Shown: positions 1-5,999, counted from the first letter of the stretch. The stretch is DNA of 24,914 bases from CAYLOP01 sp964385305 (GCA_964385305.1 CAYLOP010000032.1:1-24914); one strand, 5' to 3'. The notes: generated from the letters alone by a model not told the origin. Numbers and translations: made by a program.

Positions 1-1
1 T

Positions 2-193
2 AACCCTAAATACGGCAGAAACACAGGCCAAGCTTATCGTTTCTACGACGCTGGTATTTGTATGGCGAATATCAAGCTGGCCATGCAGGCTCTGGAGATG
101 CGGGGAAATTGGATTCTCTTCGATGAGAATGGCCAGGACATCCTGAAGCACCCTGCGAAGCTTCAGCCCATCGCACGGCTACAATGGAACTAA
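2..193 (+). CDS. C-terminal fragment, probable nitroreductase-like protein
   Basis: The window opens inside a reading frame of 63 codons that ends in TAA at 191-193. The fragment contains YDAGICMANIKLAMQAL followed by a Gly-Asn-Trp stretch. This resembles the C-terminal helix of putative nitroreductase-type FMN proteins, where a D(C/A)GIA..H..LAA..LG pattern is usual. The fragment has no catalytic residues that could fix a function, so the assignment is a resemblance only. No clear intrinsic terminator follows before the cold-shock promoter at about 305. Confidence 0.4.
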   Translation, partial: NPKYGRNTGQAYRFYDAGICMANIKLAMQALEMRGNWILFDENGQDILKHPAKLQPIARLQWN

Positions 194-304
194 AGAACTG
201 CGATTGAGCGTGCATCAGAGATATTTTGGCGATTCAAGCAACAAAACCCCTTTTAATCTTCTACAAGATGACCTTGAAATATATACAAAAAATATTAAAA
301 CAAA

Positions 305-313
305 TGGTATAAT
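305..313 (+). promoter_or_regulatory. Extended -10 promoter of the cold-shock gene
   Basis: TGGTATAAT is a perfect extended -10 element (TGnTATAAT). The upstream DNA is very A/T rich (281-304) but has no good -35 at 17 bp. The TTGAAA at 274-279 is 28 bp away, which is too far. The inferred transcription start is about 320, giving a leader of about 165 nt. Confidence 0.65.
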
Positions 314-319
314 AATCGT

Positions 320-485
320 CAGTAGGCTGCATGCAAGTTCTGTCTGGAAGTCGTAAGATCAAGGTCCGAGCTGCATACGCTCGGGCCGATTTGGTTAGCA
401 AGCCCGGCCTTGCCGGAGAACCCGACCCCCCGAAGAACATGACAGGCACCTAAACAACCTTTTTTGACAGAAGGAGTCAAAAGCA
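320..485 (+). promoter_or_regulatory. Long structured 5' leader of the cold-shock gene
   Basis: About 165 nt separate the inferred start site from the ATG. Two clean hairpins are visible: CCGAGC/GCTCGG (366-371 with 379-384) and CCGGC/GCCGG (404-408 with 412-416, CTT loop). The ribosome binding site AAGGAG lies at about 471-476. E. coli cspA has a leader of similar length that refolds with temperature. Equivalent behaviour here is an inference from length and structure, because the sequence itself is not recognisably the same. Confidence 0.45.
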
Positions 486-695
486 ATGTCTGAACGAGAG
501 GTCGGGACGGTCAAGTGGTTCAACAGTGGCAAGGGCTATGGCTTCATTGAACGCGAAAGCGGCGATGACGTCTTCGTCCACTACACAGCGATCTTGGGCG
601 ATGGATTCCGCAACCTTGAGGAAGGCCAGCGGGTCGAATTCACCGTTGAGCAAGGCCCCAAGGGCTTGCAGGCTGCTCAGGTTTCTCTAGTATAA
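486..695 (+). CDS. csp: Cold-shock domain protein (CspA family)
   Basis: This is a complete 69-residue cold-shock domain protein, the usual family length. It opens with GTVKWFN, has the RNP1 motif KGYGFIE near residues 16-22 and the RNP2 motif VFVHY near 29-33. These are the aromatic and basic residues that bind single-stranded RNA and DNA on the OB-fold surface. Members act in the cytoplasm as RNA chaperones that melt secondary structure at low temperature or during rapid growth. The ATG is preceded by a GAAGGAG ribosome binding site. The gene stands alone, with its own extended -10 promoter, a long structured leader and a downstream hairpin terminator, so it is probably monocistronic and controlled at the leader. 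The family assignment is very secure. Which paralogue it is cannot be told. Confidence 0.97.
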   Translation: MSEREVGTVKWFNSGKGYGFIERESGDDVFVHYTAILGDGFRNLEEGQRVEFTVEQGPKGLQAAQVSLV

Positions 696-716
696 CCAGC
701 TGAACACGTTGAATCC

Positions 717-744
717 GAAGCCCTCGCGATGCGAGGGCTTCATC
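717..744 (+). terminator. Terminator of the cold-shock gene
   Basis: A perfect 11-bp stem (GAAGCCCTCGC at 717-727 with GCGAGGGCTTC at 731-741) closes a 3-nt loop 22 nt after the stop codon. The T-tract (ATCTTT) is short, but the stem is very strong. Confidence 0.8.
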
Positions 745-879
745 TTTAAAGCCCCACTGGTGGATATCGAACCCTATTGCGGAACCACCCCCATGCTGTT
801 GTTTCACCCGCATCACTCCTGCCCAGGTACACATTGAACGAGAACACCCCGTTCGACTACAAATAGTCCAGAAGGGGGA

Positions 880-908
880 TTGTTATCGGTATCACTTAAG
901 AGTATGGT
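880..908 (+). promoter_or_regulatory. Candidate promoter for the riboswitch transcript
   Basis: TTGTTA (880-885) and TATGGT (903-908) are separated by exactly 17 bp. They would start transcription at about 915, just upstream of the GEMM aptamer. The hexamers are only moderately close to consensus. Confidence 0.4.
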
Positions 909-944
909 AGAAGCGATAGTTTATATACCTTCGAGCGTAGCTCG

Positions 945-1030
945 TCGAAAGGGCAAACCCACCGAAAGGTGGCGGCGCAAAGCTACAGGGTCTAAAGCTG
1001 ATATGCTCAGCCAAGACAGCCAGCTGCCGA
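945..1030 (+). promoter_or_regulatory. c-di-GMP-I (GEMM) riboswitch aptamer
   Basis: The conserved landmarks of the class I cyclic-di-GMP aptamer occur in order. GGGCAAACC is at 951-959. The P1b hairpin CCACC-GAAA-GGTGG is at 959-972, with the GNRA tetraloop expected to dock on P2. CGCAAAGC is at 976-983 and GGGTCTAAAG at 988-997. GACAGCCAGCTGCCGAA closes the fold at about 1015-1031. This matches the consensus order GGGCAAA / GAAA / CGCAAAGC / GGGUCUA / GACAGCC..GCCGAA almost base for base. Such aptamers sense the second messenger c-di-GMP and usually control motility, adhesion or surface genes in cis. No credible ORF follows on this strand until 1898, beyond a strong terminator at 1529-1568, so the controlled output is unclear. 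Confidence 0.9.
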
Positions 1031-1528
1031 AGCGGGCGATTCTTTTTGAAACACTCCCCGCCCAACCGTTCAGCCCTCCTTGTAGACGGGAGTGAACCCG
1101 CCCTGCCCTGATCGTCGAACGCTGCTATCCAAACACGGTCGCTTCGGTGTGATTGGTGCATTCGACACTTAGGAAGCCCTGCTTCCAAGAAACAACCCTT
1201 TCGAACAATAGATCGACCGCATGATGGGAAGCATTCCCACCTGCGGCGTGTGGTGAAGAATATGGCAACTGTCTCACTCCTTCTTCTCATGACGTTCGTG
1301 GCACTGCGCTGTGCTGGGAAGGTTTATAGGATCCAGCAAATCCCAGTGCGTGCGCAAAATAAATCGCCTCTTTCCGCTAGACTTTGTCGATGGCGGGATA
1401 TTCCTGGGAGGTCGGTCAGGAAATAAGGCTTGAGTGGGAAAACTTTAACGCGATAGGTTCAGTGTAAGCCTTACCTTAGATCTATCAGTCCGATCGCGAA
1501 CAATCCTCGTCCCCTCCCCCTGGCGTGG
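1031..1528 (+). other. Noncoding, strongly folded region behind the riboswitch
   Basis: No reading frame here has convincing coding character. Several hairpins are visible: CACTCCC/GGGAGTG (1052-1058 with 1088-1094), GGAAGC/GCTTCC (1172-1177 with 1181-1186), and a two-part stem CCGCA-TGGGAA/TTCCCA-TGCGG (1217-1246). A 15-bp stem joins 1305-1319 to 1341-1356 with one bulged T. There is also AAGGCTT/AAGCCTT (about 1425-1431 with 1469-1475) and GGGAGG/CCTCCC (1406-1411 with 1513-1518). GGGCG at 1034-1038 can pair with CGCCC at 1059-1063 or at 1099-1103, so alternative folds just behind the aptamer are possible. The simplest reading is a structured noncoding RNA or leader of about 650 nt, possibly with the eroded remains of a gene. 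Hallmarks of tmRNA and RNase P RNA were not found. Confidence 0.35.
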
Positions 1529-1568
1529 CGAGCTCCTGGAAATCCTCTCTAGGAGCTCGTCTTTTTTT
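1529..1568 (+). terminator. Strong intrinsic terminator
   Basis: A 9-bp stem (CGAGCTCCT at 1529-1537 with AGGAGCTCG at 1551-1559) is followed by TC and seven T residues (1562-1568). The T-run gives it plus-strand polarity. It ends whatever transcript crosses the preceding 600 nt, for which the riboswitch transcript is the only visible candidate. Confidence 0.9.
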
Positions 1569-1624
1569 ACCAACTCTCAAGGAATCTCTGCTCAATCCAG
1601 CGCCCCAAAATCCATCTGGCAGAT

Positions 1625-1891
1625 TTGTATATGATTTGCATAATTGATTAAATAAAACAATTGCGGCGGCTTAATGAGCCAAATCAGGATAGGCCCAGGT
1701 TGAAGAGACTTTGCTTTTAGGCCTGCCAATGGGCTCCCCGCTTAACCGAAGACTCCCGATAACGGAGGTCCTCTCAGGCTAAAGAAAGAGAGGAAATGGA
1801 ATTAGGAATCATGTACTAGTTAATTCTTTCAGACCATAGATGTAAGCTATACCTACCGACCTTGGATGATGCGAGCGAATGAAGGAGGGAC
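1625..1891 (+). promoter_or_regulatory. Candidate promoter and structured leader of the 1898 gene
   Basis: TTGTAT (1625-1630) and TAAATA (1649-1654, 18-bp spacing) form a weak, A/T-rich promoter that would start near 1661. The leader of about 230 nt contains a CTCC/GGAG hairpin (1753-1756 with 1764-1767), followed by CCTCTCAGGCTAAAG (1770-1784). The segment CCGAAG, 19 nt, CTCTCAGGC, AAAG resembles the 3' half of the glycine riboswitch aptamer (GCCGAAG, ~20 nt, CTCTCAGGCAAAAG). The matching 5' half is poor. CCTCTC (1770-1775) can also pair with GAGAGG (1788-1793). The region is treated as an unidentified structured leader. Confidence 0.3.
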
Positions 1892-1897
1892 ATGCGA

Positions 1898-2119
1898 ATG
1901 GCATCAGAGAGGTCCAATGCCGCTAGCGATTATGAGAAGCGCCTGCTTGCAGACCAACTCTCTAAACGATGGCCTTATTCGAACGACGCAATTCTAACCT
2001 TACTGGAACGTTTGGATCAGTGGGGTGCGGATTGGCGACGCCCTCATTACGTGCTCAAGATGGTCAAGGATGCCGATCTCGACTTAAACGAGATCAGCCA
2101 CGCTTCTACCACGTCCTAG
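1898..2119 (+). CDS. Hypothetical 73-residue protein
   Basis: I do not recognise this gene. It encodes a small, charged, mostly helical soluble protein with no signal peptide, membrane segment or cysteines. The middle contains RWPYSNDAILTLLERLDQWGADWRRP. The ending resembles a small helical DNA- or protein-binding domain (VLKMVKDADLDLNEIS). The start is chosen at the second ATG (1898), because the strong AGGAGG at 1883-1888 sits 9 nt upstream of it but only 3 nt upstream of the ATG at 1892. The good ribosome binding site, plausible amino-acid composition and structured leader make it likely to be real. It stands alone, about 330 nt after the strong terminator. A hairpin with no T-run at 2200-2226 may protect its 3' end. 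Confidence 0.6.
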   Translation: MASERSNAASDYEKRLLADQLSKRWPYSNDAILTLLERLDQWGADWRRPHYVLKMVKDADLDLNEISHASTTS

Positions 2120-2396
2120 ATCCGTTCCACAGCCCTCCGTAGAATCAACCCCTCATCCCATCCATCACAGCGTGGCTATGACCTGCACATCCTAGCTCCC
2201 TTTCGTGCAGGGATTCTGCATGAAAGCGGAACACCTTGCGGCTGCTATATGAATGCCATTTCCACTCGCTGCATCAAACTAAAACACGTGTACCTACAGA
2301 CTTTCCATGTCATCCTATCGACAGACGAGTATCCCTTTCAGGGATTATTAAAAACCTCCGGTCCCTACATAAAAAATCTGCGCTAGGAGAATTAAA
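2120..2396. other. Intergenic region with one unexplained perfect hairpin
   Basis: No credible gene is seen. An 11-bp stem (CTTTCGTGCAG at 2200-2210 with CTGCATGAAAG at 2216-2226, including one G-T pair) closes a 5-nt loop. No T-run follows on either strand, so it is not a normal intrinsic terminator. A smaller ATCCC/GGGAT stem lies at 2331-2345. A T-run on the minus strand (rc of about 2370-2376) may help end the SRP RNA transcript. Confidence 0.5.
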
Positions 2397-2506
2397 GACG
2401 CCCGGGTCGGCTTCCCGATATCACCCAGAGAACATCCTTACCGCTGCTTCCTCTCGGACCTGACGGGGTTCGAAAGTCTCCGCCGCATCGGACCCACCCG
2501 GACGCC
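2397..2506 (-). ncRNA. ffs: Signal recognition particle RNA, small type
   Basis: Read on the minus strand, 2464-2443 carries the SRP domain IV signature: GTCAGGTCC, a GAGA tetraloop, then GGAAGCAGC, continuing CGGTAAG. This is the Ffh-binding hairpin with its asymmetric loop. The tetraloop is GAGA where GGAA is common, and both are GNRA-like. The RNA ends form an 11-bp closing helix in which GGCGTCCGGGT (2506-2496) pairs with ACCCGGGCGTC (about 2407-2397), G-T pairs included, followed by TTTAATT. The 110-nt length fits the bacterial 4.5S type without an Alu domain. With Ffh and FtsY it targets nascent membrane and secreted proteins. It lies just downstream of tRNA-Ser, a neighbourhood seen in other bacteria, but has its own promoter. 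Confidence 0.93.
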
Positions 2507-2513
2507 GTTTGGA

Positions 2514-2542
2514 AGGATACCCGTCTCCCCAAACGCTGTCAA
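2514..2542 (-). promoter_or_regulatory. Promoter of the SRP RNA gene
   Basis: On the minus strand a perfect TTGACA (2542-2537) is separated by exactly 17 bp from TATCCT (2519-2514). The first base of the SRP RNA closing stem (2506) lies 7 nt after the -10. This agreement supports both the promoter and the RNA 5' end. Confidence 0.85.
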
Positions 2543-2582
2543 TCCTAGCCGGTTGACCCCGAAGGGATATTGCGACTTCCCA

Positions 2583-2612
2583 ATATTTAAAGACACCGCC
2601 ACATGCGGTGTC
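2583..2612 (-). terminator. Terminator after tRNA-Ser
   Basis: On the minus strand GACACCGC (2612-2605) pairs with GCGGTGTC (2599-2592) around a 5-nt loop and is followed by TTTAAATATT. It lies 6 nt beyond the tRNA 3' end and separates the tRNA from the SRP RNA promoter. Confidence 0.8.
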
Positions 2613-2618
2613 CATAGG

Positions 2619-2705
2619 CGGAGAGGGTGGGATTCGAACCCACGGAGCCTTGCGGCTCACGCGCTCTCCAGGCGCGCGCGTTAGACCAGACTACGCAACC
2701 TCTCC
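2619..2705 (-). tRNA. tRNA-Ser (anticodon GGA)
   Basis: A full 87-nt class II cloverleaf is visible. The acceptor stem is GGAGAGG/CCTCTCC with discriminator G. The D arm is GCG..CGC. The anticodon stem is CGCGC/GCGCG around the loop CTGGAGA, with GGA as anticodon (genomic 2667-2669). The long variable arm is GAGCC-GCAA-GGCTC, typical of serine tRNAs, and the T arm is GTGGG-TTCGAAT-CCCAC. The genome continues CCT after the discriminator, so the full CCA is not encoded and must be completed by CCA-adding enzyme. It reads UCC and UCU serine codons. Confidence 0.97.
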
Positions 2706-2743
2706 AAAATGACGTGCGGATAAGTCCTCCGCCACGCCAGGCA

Positions 2744-2772
2744 ATTATACGCAGCGATTAGGGTTCAGGCAA
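2744..2772 (-). promoter_or_regulatory. Promoter of tRNA-Ser
   Basis: On the minus strand TTGCCT (2772-2767) and TATAAT (2749-2744) are separated by exactly 17 bp. Transcription would start near 2737, giving a 5' leader of about 31 nt to be removed by RNase P. The -35 lies inside the last codons of the TolB-like gene. Confidence 0.7.
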
Positions 2773-3942
2773 TGGCAAAAGCCATAGATTCCGATCTTGA
2801 TACGAGAGAAAGACGACAGATGTACCATCGGGTGAGGGTTGCCAATCGTTGTTGGCAATAGGTAGCTTGGTGTACTTTGGGTCTGTCAAACGAATGGTCT
2901 CACCTGTGCTTGAATCAACCTGCCAGAGCGAGGGTACTTCTGGCTCCAGACCCAAGGGGATGACGAGGAGCTCTCCTTCACGGCGCCAGCGATAAGCGCC
3001 GAAAAATTCGAGCTTCCTGGTAGATGATCCATCCGTTCGCACGAGCCAAAGACCGTTGCGAGTTGGATCAGGATCGAAGGCGACGATAAATGCGATCCAG
3101 TCTCCACCCGGCGAGATGAGTGCGCTGCGAACCCGATCGACCTCGATCAGCAAGCGGCCCGCGCCGTCCTTCACGGCAATACGCCATATCCCTGCTGGAC
3201 TATTTGGCGAAAGTCTACCGCTCACGAGAATCGCCTCTTCGCCAGCATCCCACCCGATGAAATCCCCGCCATTTACCGTGACGATCTCTCTCGCCCCCGA
3301 ACCATCGGCATGTGCGATCCATATCCCCCGTTGCCGCAGGTCGGGGAACGAGATTCCGGAGGAGATCACATCCCAAGTCACGTACGAACTACTTGGAGAA
3401 AAATGTATTGTGTTCCCTTCGGAAGGGATGAACCACCGAGAGCTATCCGCGAGCCTCTCCACGATCGTCCTTTCGCCCTGGGTATAAGCCAGGAGCGTCC
3501 AATCAGGGTTATAGACGCCAACACCGGGATGGACCAATGTCACCATCCCACCGTTCGCTGGTACACTGTACAACCCGGCAGGGGCATTTTCAGAGGGCCG
3601 ATCAAGGAACAGTACCCAGCGCGAATCTGGAGACCAAGCGGGATAGGCACAGCAACCGCCAGAGGTCAGACGAACCGCATCTGGCGCGAAGAGTGCTGTC
3701 GGGGCTGGTGTTGGGGACGGGATCGGTGAGGGTGTGAGGTTGAGATCGCGGGTTGGAATCAGGGGTGTGGAGCGGGAACGTAATGGTTGCGACTCCCCTG
3801 GGATCAGGCCCCCAGCCGCGCGCACATCCCGCACATAGAACATCGCCATCCCAACAAGGATAACGCCTGCGATCAAGCCGAAAAAGGCTCTCCGAATACG
3901 GCGCCCGCTAACGCGCCGGTGGCCAAGGTAATCCATAATCAT
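2758..3942 (-). CDS. Membrane-anchored TolB-like beta-propeller protein
   Basis: This is a 394-residue protein with a basic N-terminus, a single hydrophobic segment near residues 20-37 (signal anchor or signal peptide), a Pro/Ser/Thr-rich linker near 55-82, and then a propeller domain. The propeller is recognised by repeated PD40/WD40-like strands such as WSPDSRWVLFLD (about 103-114), SPGGDWIAFI and SPDGTSVVFLS near the end, each with alternating WLV/GLW strands. Such domains bind partners or ligands outside the cell and have no known catalytic activity here. Its start overlaps the end of the M23 peptidase gene by 35 nt, so the two are probably translationally coupled and work in the same envelope process. 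No good ribosome binding site is seen. An alternative ATG lies two codons downstream. The specific function is unknown. Confidence 0.8.
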   Translation of the reverse strand: MIMDYLGHRRVSGRRIRRAFFGLIAGVILVGMAMFYVRDVRAAGGLIPGESQPLRSRSTPLIPTRDLNLTPSPIPSPTPAPTALFAPDAVRLTSGGCCAYPAWSPDSRWVLFLDRPSENAPAGLYSVPANGGMVTLVHPGVGVYNPDWTLLAYTQGERTIVERLADSSRWFIPSEGNTIHFSPSSSYVTWDVISSGISFPDLRQRGIWIAHADGSGAREIVTVNGGDFIGWDAGEEAILVSGRLSPNSPAGIWRIAVKDGAGRLLIEVDRVRSALISPGGDWIAFIVAFDPDPTRNGLWLVRTDGSSTRKLEFFGAYRWRREGELLVIPLGLEPEVPSLWQVDSSTGETIRLTDPKYTKLPIANNDWQPSPDGTSVVFLSYQDRNLWLLPLPEP

Positions 3943-4630
3943 TCAACAAAGGATAGCCAAAACGAGTGTCGGGTTGGTCGTACAAATCCTGCCATCGGCG
4001 GGGATCGTCCATATCTTGCTCGAAACGCTGAGGGAAGCCACCGATGAGCGCTAGGCTTTCCCAGTCGACGTCGATGAAGAGGAGCGGGTTGTAAGCCGTT
4101 CGATGGTCAGTGGATCGGATCTCGAGATGGAGATGCGGCCGTGAGGAGCAAGTCAGATCGGGATCCCCCGAAAGTGCAACCACCTCGCCCGCCTTCACTT
4201 CATCCCCAGGTTTAAGCTTGGAGCGCACCAGGAGGTGTCCATAAAACGACATATAGCCATTCTGATGATCGATCATCAAATTGTGCGGTCGCGCCCCGTG
4301 CCAGCTATCGACACTGTCTACAACACCGTCGCCTATAGCAACAATCGGCGTCCCGCAGGGAGCTGCAAGATCGACGCCGAAGTGCAAGCCCTGTCCCGCA
4401 CCATACGTGGAGTAGCGGAACCGATATGCGAATACCGTGTTGCCATAGGGCTGCAGGAAGTACCACGTATCAGGGCCAGGCGGTCCTTCAAATGGAAGGA
4501 TGAAACGCGGTAACGTCTCTTCAGGTGGCGATTCCGCCGCCAGCGCGGAGGCTGAGATCAACCACGCAAGCATCCCCGAGAGTGCGATGAGAAAAATAGA
4601 TTTCCGATGAACAGCCATCATGGATAGCAT
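3908..4630 (-). CDS. Secreted M23-family metallopeptidase
   Basis: This is a 240-residue protein with an N-terminal signal peptide (hydrophobic core about 11-30, ending ASALA-A) and a LytM/M23 peptidase domain. The zinc site is intact: H-x3-D in HFGVD (H83, D87), the YGH histidine (H132), and HLH (H166, H168). M23 enzymes cut peptide bonds in peptidoglycan cross-links or in other surface proteins. The C-terminal ~60 residues (after YNPLLF) form a short tail, with no binding repeat recognised. The ATG at 4630 lies 7 nt after the GH1 stop. ATGs at 4621 and 4618 are equally possible, and none has a clear ribosome binding site, so coupling to upstream translation is likely. The gene sits between the GH1 and TolB-like genes on the same strand. 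Confidence 0.9.
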   Translation of the reverse strand: MLSMMAVHRKSIFLIALSGMLAWLISASALAAESPPEETLPRFILPFEGPPGPDTWYFLQPYGNTVFAYRFRYSTYGAGQGLHFGVDLAAPCGTPIVAIGDGVVDSVDSWHGARPHNLMIDHQNGYMSFYGHLLVRSKLKPGDEVKAGEVVALSGDPDLTCSSRPHLHLEIRSTDHRTAYNPLLFIDVDWESLALIGGFPQRFEQDMDDPRRWQDLYDQPDTRFGYPLLNDYGLPWPPAR

Positions 4631-4637
4631 TAAACGA

Positions 4638-5999
4638 TTAATTGGCTTCGGGCGCTAGTTCAATCGCCCCGCGCGGCGGGAAGAGGTCATCGAGGATTTC
4701 GGGTGCGTAGAGCGCCACCATCTCCGAGGAAAGTCCATTGGCGCTGCATATTTCTCGGTACAGTTCCGCACCTTTACGCGCCCTGCGTTCCTGGGTATTC
4801 TCATTCAACGCCCAAAGACCGAAGCGCTGCGACCACCCGCGCTCCCACTCGAAGTTATCGACCAGGGACCAGTGAAAGTATCCCCGCACTGGCCAGTTGA
4901 AATTGACAGCCCGCCACACCTGATGGACGTGCTGGGCAAGATAACGCGGCCGGATGGCACTCTCGCTATCCTCGACGCCGTTCTCCGTGATGTAGATCGG
5001 AAGGCCTGGTCGTCGCGCCCACGACAGCGCTTCCCAAAGGCCTTCTGGTTCGTTGGCGATGAAACCCGAGGGGCTCAGGTCCGCTCCATCGGGATAAGCA
5101 CCTTTATCGATCGAACTCATAGGCTGAAAGATATTAAAGGATGTACTTTCAACCGTATAGTAATTCAGGCCGAAGAAGTCCTGGGTTCCAACGGCTTCAG
5201 GCAAATGGCCGCGCCAATGCAAAAACCGCAATCGACCATCACGCAAAGCACGCGGCACGACATGATTGAAGCCATTTGCTTTGAGTTGGGCGATCCAGCG
5301 ATGCGCAGGGTTGCGAGGGTTGGCAGGATGGAAGCCGCGATAATGGTGGGCGAGTCCCACGAGAGCGCCGGGCTGAACTTCATGGATGGTATGGTAGGCC
5401 GCGGCGTGAGCCAGGATGAGATTCCGGTAGACCTCTGGGAGGTTTCGCAGATCCCGCACCCCCGGCGGCCATATCCCCTGTAAAAAACCACCGACGGCGA
5501 GTACGTTCGGTTCGTTGATCGTCACCCACAAACCGACCACATCTTCGAGCGCTGTGACGACTTTACGTGTATAGCGCGCGAATAGGCGGACGATCTCGGG
5601 GTTCGCCCACCCGCCTTTCTCAGCAACCCATAGCGGATTCGTGAAATGATGCAGCGTGACCATCGGCATGAGACCGCGTGCGAGCAGACCCTCAATCATC
5701 TCACGATACTGCTCCAGCGCAGCTTCATCCCACAGCGCAGGTCTCGGCTCAATTCTGCTCCACTCGAGCGACAACCGGTGGGCGTTTTGCCCGTACCCGG
5801 CTGCCCGATCGAGATCTTCTGCCCAACGCCCTCCCCACCAGTCGCAAGCCGCTCCCGAGACGTGATCATGGTGAATATGACCTGGCTCTTGCTCCCATGC
5901 CCACCAATCGTTATTGGTGTTGCCACCTTCAACTTGGTGGGATGACGTCGCGGTGCCCCACAAGAAGCCACGTGGAAACTGGAAGAACGCGCGGATCAT
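4638..5999 (-). CDS. Glycoside hydrolase family 1 beta-glycosidase
   Basis: This is a 453-residue GH1 enzyme of normal full length. It starts FPRGFLWGTATSSHQVEG, carries the acid/base Glu in TINEPN (about E163) and the nucleophile Glu in YITENG (about E339), and has the aglycone-binding HWSLVDNFEW near the C-terminus. It would hydrolyse terminal beta-linked glucose, galactose or fucose from oligosaccharides by a retaining mechanism. There is no signal peptide, so it acts in the cytoplasm, although its neighbours encode exported proteins. The start at 5999 is preferred because GGAGG (6008-6004) lies 4 nt upstream. The in-frame ATG at 6014 has no ribosome binding site. It follows the LysM lipoprotein gene by 43 nt and precedes the M23 gene by 7 nt. 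Substrate preference cannot be read from the sequence. Confidence 0.96.
   Translation of the reverse strand: MIRAFFQFPRGFLWGTATSSHQVEGGNTNNDWWAWEQEPGHIHHDHVSGAACDWWGGRWAEDLDRAAGYGQNAHRLSLEWSRIEPRPALWDEAALEQYREMIEGLLARGLMPMVTLHHFTNPLWVAEKGGWANPEIVRLFARYTRKVVTALEDVVGLWVTINEPNVLAVGGFLQGIWPPGVRDLRNLPEVYRNLILAHAAAYHTIHEVQPGALVGLAHHYRGFHPANPRNPAHRWIAQLKANGFNHVVPRALRDGRLRFLHWRGHLPEAVGTQDFFGLNYYTVESTSFNIFQPMSSIDKGAYPDGADLSPSGFIANEPEGLWEALSWARRPGLPIYITENGVEDSESAIRPRYLAQHVHQVWRAVNFNWPVRGYFHWSLVDNFEWERGWSQRFGLWALNENTQERRARKGAELYREICSANGLSSEMVALYAPEILDDLFPPRGAIELAPEAN

Noticed and set aside
274..279. TTGAAA as -35 of the cold-shock promoter
   Set aside because: It lies 28 bp from the -10, outside the workable spacing. 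The extended -10 explains the promoter better.
880..1095. Plus-strand frame of 71 codons over the riboswitch
   Set aside because: Its sequence is dictated by the conserved aptamer bases, it has no ribosome binding site, and it resembles no protein.
892..1290. Open frame of 132 codons on the minus strand
   Set aside because: It runs through the antisense of the c-di-GMP riboswitch and the hairpins behind it, has no ribosome binding site and has an unnatural Cys/Arg-rich composition.
1031..1568. tmRNA or RNase P RNA
   Set aside because: No tRNA-like ends, TTCGA arm or tag frame for tmRNA, and no GAGGAAAGTCC or ACAGAA motifs for RNase P RNA, could be found on either strand.
2236..2463. Plus-strand frame of 75 codons
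   Set aside because: It overlaps the antisense of the SRP RNA and has no start signals.
2421..2660. Minus-strand frame of 79 codons
   Set aside because: It overlaps tRNA-Ser, its terminator and the SRP RNA gene and its promoter, so it cannot be coding.
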